17,630 bases of DNA, taken from positions 1 through 17,630 of the forward strand of contig DCMX01000006.1 of NCBI GenBank assembly GCA_002321855.1. The letters run 5' to 3'. Under the pieces are notes generated by a model. The model was given only the letters and a program-made list of their open reading frames with translations. It had not been told where the DNA came from and did no database searches. Source of the DNA: Fidelibacterota bacterium UBA1611. GTDB taxonomy: Bacteria; Fidelibacterota; Marinisomatia; Marinisomatales; UBA1611. This document shows, piece after piece, positions 14,940-17,630 of the stretch. Every line of letters starts with the position of its first letter. The stretch's first letter is position 1. A program made the translations under genes and the position numbers.

Positions 14940-16651
14940 AGTTTTATAATCAACTAATTTTAAGTCTTGCCATTCTTAATCCGATATTGGCGTTACAGGT
15001 CACAGCATCAGTAGATCGGGACCATTGTTCAATAGATGATTTGATAACGTTTAAGATTGAAGCCGAGGGCGCATCATCTTTCCCAAAGGTGGAAATTAAA
15101 TCGATATTAAGAGATTTTTCGATTATCAGCGGTCCTAGCCAACAGACAAATATGCAATGGGTCAATGGTTCCATAACCAATTCTCGGACCATGACCTGGG
15201 CCATCGTTCCAAAGCGAGAGGGACTTTTGAATATCCCCTCTTTGACTGTTAAAGTCAAAAGAAAGACGTTCAAGACCAAACCAATCAAGATTCAAGTTGT
15301 CTCTTCTAATCAAAAAACCAAGGATTTAGATCTTTTCATTTTAGCTGAAATCGATAAGGATCAAGTATACCTTGGTGAACAAGTCACTCTTACCTATAAA
15401 ATATTTAAAAAAGTCAATATATCCATTGATCCATTCGAGTTACCTGATTTCGACGGGTTTTGGGCTGAAGAACTTTATCGACCTAAACAGGTGAGTTTTA
15501 GAAATGTCAGTCGCTCAGGAGTGCGGTATCAGGTAGGCATACTTTATCAGGTGGCTTTATTTTCCATGCCAGGAGACAAGCATGTTATACCATCACTAAC
15601 TCTTAAAACAAAAGTGGTGGCAAACAGATCAAAGCGTCGCCGAGATCCATTTTTTGATCCATTTTTTGATTCATTTTTTACTGAAACAGTAACAAAAGTT
15701 CTTAATTCCTCGGAAAAATCACTAACCATAAAGGACTTTCCAGAATCGCGACCCTATGATTTTACAGGGGCAGTAGGTCAATTTAGTATTGATGCGTCAA
15801 CAGATAGAGATTCTACAGTTGTTAATGAAGGATTAACTTATACTATTAGTCTAAAGGGAACCGGCAATATGGGCTTGTTTACTCTGCCAGATATTAAGTT
15901 TCCTAATCAGTTAGAAGCTTTCTCACCAACGGACAATTTTACGAAAGATGTGTTTCGCGATGCGCTAACAGGTACCATGTCATCTGAATATATCCTAATT
16001 CCACGTATGGCAGGTTCAGTGTCAATACCTCCTGTGAAAATGTCTTATTTTGATCCACAGTCAGAATCTTGGAAGCGGATACAGACTGATGCAGTCACAA
16101 TTCCTATTCTTGCTGGAGCAGAAACATTAGTTATGGGTTCCGGGTTCTCCAAACGAGAAATAGAACTTTTAGGAAGAGACATTAGATATATACATACTGA
16201 AAAGATGCCATGGAAACGAATGAACGCACCGACTCTTTCTCCGTGGATATTATCTATATATGGAATGTCTGTTTTATGTTTTTTGGCACCGCCCTTAGTC
16301 GGAAGTTTGCTTGGATACCGGGTGCGAACAGCCTCTGATCGAAAGGCGAAAGATTCCCTGAAAAAAGCATGCCGAGATCTTAGGTCAGGTGCCGGTGATC
16401 CTTTTGACTTGGCTACCAACGCAGTTTACAAATATTTGTATGAGAGGTTACAATTATCCACTGATAATCTGGATCCAAACATGGTTGAAGAATTCCTTTC
16501 AAAATATTTGGATAATAATGATTTTATTTTCCTATTGAATCACTTAAAAACCTGTGATGCCGGCCGTTTTGGGCCTGGGGGGCTTGATCGCGAATCGACT
16601 ATAATTGATGAAACTATTATCATATTAAAAAAACTTGATAAGGCACTATGA
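14936..16651 (+). CDS. batD: BatD: exported beta-rich oxygen-tolerance protein
   Basis: Large exported member of the Bat set. I start at GTG 14936, which overlaps the batC stop as GTGA like other junctions here; a TTG at 14933 is one codon earlier. The product is 571 residues. A signal peptide (about 1-20) is followed by repeated beta-sandwich segments of the BatD kind (about 22-120, 130-230 and 275-395, with RTMTWAIVPKREGLLNIPS and TYTISLKGTGNM). A membrane helix lies at about 436-458, then a cytoplasmic helical tail of about 110 residues. Between the second and third beta segments sits DPFFDPFFDSFF at 237-248, encoded by a 12-base tandem repeat. The stop overlaps batE as ATGA. Function beyond Bat membership is not known. 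Confidence 0.88.
   Translation: MKFYNQLILSLAILNPILALQVTASVDRDHCSIDDLITFKIEAEGASSFPKVEIKSILRDFSIISGPSQQTNMQWVNGSITNSRTMTWAIVPKREGLLNIPSLTVKVKRKTFKTKPIKIQVVSSNQKTKDLDLFILAEIDKDQVYLGEQVTLTYKIFKKVNISIDPFELPDFDGFWAEELYRPKQVSFRNVSRSGVRYQVGILYQVALFSMPGDKHVIPSLTLKTKVVANRSKRRRDPFFDPFFDSFFTETVTKVLNSSEKSLTIKDFPESRPYDFTGAVGQFSIDASTDRDSTVVNEGLTYTISLKGTGNMGLFTLPDIKFPNQLEAFSPTDNFTKDVFRDALTGTMSSEYILIPRMAGSVSIPPVKMSYFDPQSESWKRIQTDAVTIPILAGAETLVMGSGFSKREIELLGRDIRYIHTEKMPWKRMNAPTLSPWILSIYGMSVLCFLAPPLVGSLLGYRVRTASDRKAKDSLKKACRDLRSGAGDPFDLATNAVYKYLYERLQLSTDNLDPNMVEEFLSKYLDNNDFIFLLNHLKTCDAGRFGPGGLDRESTIIDETIIILKKLDKAL
15644..15679 (+). repeat. 12-base tandem repeat, three copies, in batD
   Basis: GATCCATTTTTT occurs twice exactly and a third time with one change (GATTCATTTTTT), encoding DPFF-DPFF-DSFF. 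It is in frame, so copy number changes would preserve the reading frame. Confidence 0.9.
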
Positions 16652-17394
16652 AAATGAAATATTGTATAATCATTCTTTTCCTTGGACCAATCATAGCCCA
16701 GGATATTGATTTGCTCTTTGAATATGGCAACCAGTTGTTTATAAATGGCCGATTTGATGATGCAATTGATAAATATGAAAAAATTCTGGAGCAAGATCAG
16801 GAAAATGCTGATCTCTATTATAATATAGGGAATGCTTATTTTCGATCCCATGAAATAGGAAAGGCTATATGGGCATACAACAAAGGGATTAAATTATCTC
16901 CCAGAGATAATGATATTCATCAAAATCTGGAAATTGCGAACTCTCGTATTATAGATCGATTGGTGTTGCCTGAACCATTTTTCCTTCTTCGATTATACCG
17001 TGATTTAAAAAATAATTTTACGATACAGGAATTCATCATGATTGGTAGCTTGTTATTATTTCTGGAAGCATCACTCTTTATGAATTTGCAATTTGGTTGG
17101 ATAGGAAATATTGTGATTAGGAAATGTATCAGTATACTTGTCATTTCTGCTATGTTGATTCATGGTATTGCCATAGATAAATTTTTCCAGCAAAAAAATA
17201 CCCGTCGAGGAATTATTATTGAAAATGGTGTAGAAGCTTATTCTGGTCCATTTTATGGAGAGAATACTGTATTATTCCGCATCAATGAAGGTACCTTGGT
17301 GGATTTGCATCAATCACAGGAAGGTTGGGTTGAGATTATATTAATCGATGGGAAAACAGGTTGGATAACAACAAATACAATGCGTTCTCTATGA
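16648..17394 (+). CDS. batE: BatE: TPR and SH3-like domain membrane protein
   Basis: Fifth Bat protein. The product is 248 residues with a signal peptide ending IIAQ (1-18). Two TPR units lie at about 22-89 (NADLYYNIGNAYFRSHEIGK, then AIWAYNKGIKLSPRD). A linker follows, then two membrane helices (about 127-147 and 153-175) and a C-terminal bacterial SH3-like domain (about 187-246) with GVEAYSGP and EGWVEIILIDGKTGWI. This TPR, two-helix, SH3 layout is that of BatE. The ATG at 16648 overlaps batD (ATGA); another ATG two codons later would change little. The TPR and SH3 regions are predicted periplasmic given the leader and two helices. Confidence 0.87.
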   Translation: MKMKYCIIILFLGPIIAQDIDLLFEYGNQLFINGRFDDAIDKYEKILEQDQENADLYYNIGNAYFRSHEIGKAIWAYNKGIKLSPRDNDIHQNLEIANSRIIDRLVLPEPFFLLRLYRDLKNNFTIQEFIMIGSLLLFLEASLFMNLQFGWIGNIVIRKCISILVISAMLIHGIAIDKFFQQKNTRRGIIIENGVEAYSGPFYGENTVLFRINEGTLVDLHQSQEGWVEIILIDGKTGWITTNTMRSL

Positions 17395-17630
17395 TTAGAT
17401 TGGCATCAATTTTCTTTCTTATCAATGTCTATTATTCACAATATCCGGATTCTTTGTTTTGGTTTGATATGAATACTGTCAGAGAACCGTTACCAGAATT
17501 CCCTTTGATTTTGAATAAAGTGATGGATAGTAAACAGCTCAAACTTCTGGATTCTCTACGTAGAGGTAGTAAGCTAAGTGAGGATGGGTTTCGTATACAG
17601 GTTTTTGAAACAGTTTCTTCTGCAGATGCT
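17391..17630 (+). CDS. Exported protein, probable SPOR-domain protein (3' truncated by window)
   Basis: An open frame of 80 codons runs from the ATG at 17391 to the last base, with no stop. The ATG overlaps the batE stop as ATGA, exactly as at the previous junction, which argues that it is a real gene of the same operon. Residues 1-17 (MIRLASIFFLINVYYSQ) look like a signal peptide. Residues 67-80 (FRIQVFETVSSADA) resemble the first strand of a SPOR peptidoglycan-binding domain (RVQV followed by a residue pair and A), preceded by a helical linker. Only the beginning of that domain is inside the window, so the family call is tentative. Confidence 0.6.
   Translation, partial: MIRLASIFFLINVYYSQYPDSLFWFDMNTVREPLPEFPLILNKVMDSKQLKLLDSLRRGSKLSEDGFRIQVFETVSSADA

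Noticed and set aside
1..17630. Mobile element, defence system, CRISPR array, tRNA or rRNA
   Set aside because: No transposase, integrase, terminal repeats, spaced repeats or RNA-gene-like sequence were seen; every gene is core or envelope-related and on one strand.

Overview
All genes lie on the plus strand in one tightly packed, AT-rich run with no rRNA, tRNA, insertion sequence or CRISPR array. The window opens inside one gene (gmk) and closes inside another. Several features suggest a Gram-negative bacterium of the Fibrobacteres-Chlorobi-Bacteroidetes (FCB) group: an Lnt lipoprotein acyltransferase, a complete BatABCDE aerotolerance-type operon, a DUF5683-like protein, a DUF4321 protein, signal peptides ending in Ala-Gln, and few Shine-Dalgarno sites. 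Candidatus Marinimicrobia (SAR406) is my best guess. That is an inference from gene content and order, not a measured placement.

Positions 1-5514 hold nucleotide, DNA and stringent-response functions: the 3' end of guanylate kinase, RNA polymerase omega, a family 4 (Fe-S) uracil-DNA glycosylase, replicative helicase DnaB, a bifunctional-type Rel (p)ppGpp synthetase/hydrolase, an HU/IHF-like protein and the RuvX/YqgF nuclease. Positions 5511-12062 turn to the cell envelope: Lnt, a DUF5683-like membrane protein, a lone EcfT/CbiQ-like membrane protein, TruA (tRNA pseudouridine synthase, the exception), a DegS-sized HtrA protease, phosphatidylserine decarboxylase and synthase (the two steps to phosphatidylethanolamine), a DUF4321 protein and TatA.

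A 118-base gap (12063-12180), the only sizeable non-coding stretch, contains a strong bulged stem-loop and probably marks an operon boundary. It is followed by batA, batB, batC, batD and batE, and then by the start of a secreted protein that looks SPOR-domain-like and is cut by the window end. BatA and BatB are membrane-anchored von Willebrand A proteins with intact metal sites, BatC and BatE carry TPRs, and BatD is a large exported beta-rich protein. They probably act together at the inner membrane/periplasm.

Most junctions are overlaps (ATGA, TTGA, GTGA, TAATG) or gaps of a few bases. Several starts are TTG or GTG, pointing to translational coupling. I did not find a convincing new system. 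The best leads are the orphan EcfT-like gene, an A9 run that could fuse Lnt to the DUF5683-like protein by a -1 slip, the bat leader stem-loop, the absence of moxR/DUF58 next to the bat genes, and the SPOR-like gene coupled to batE.
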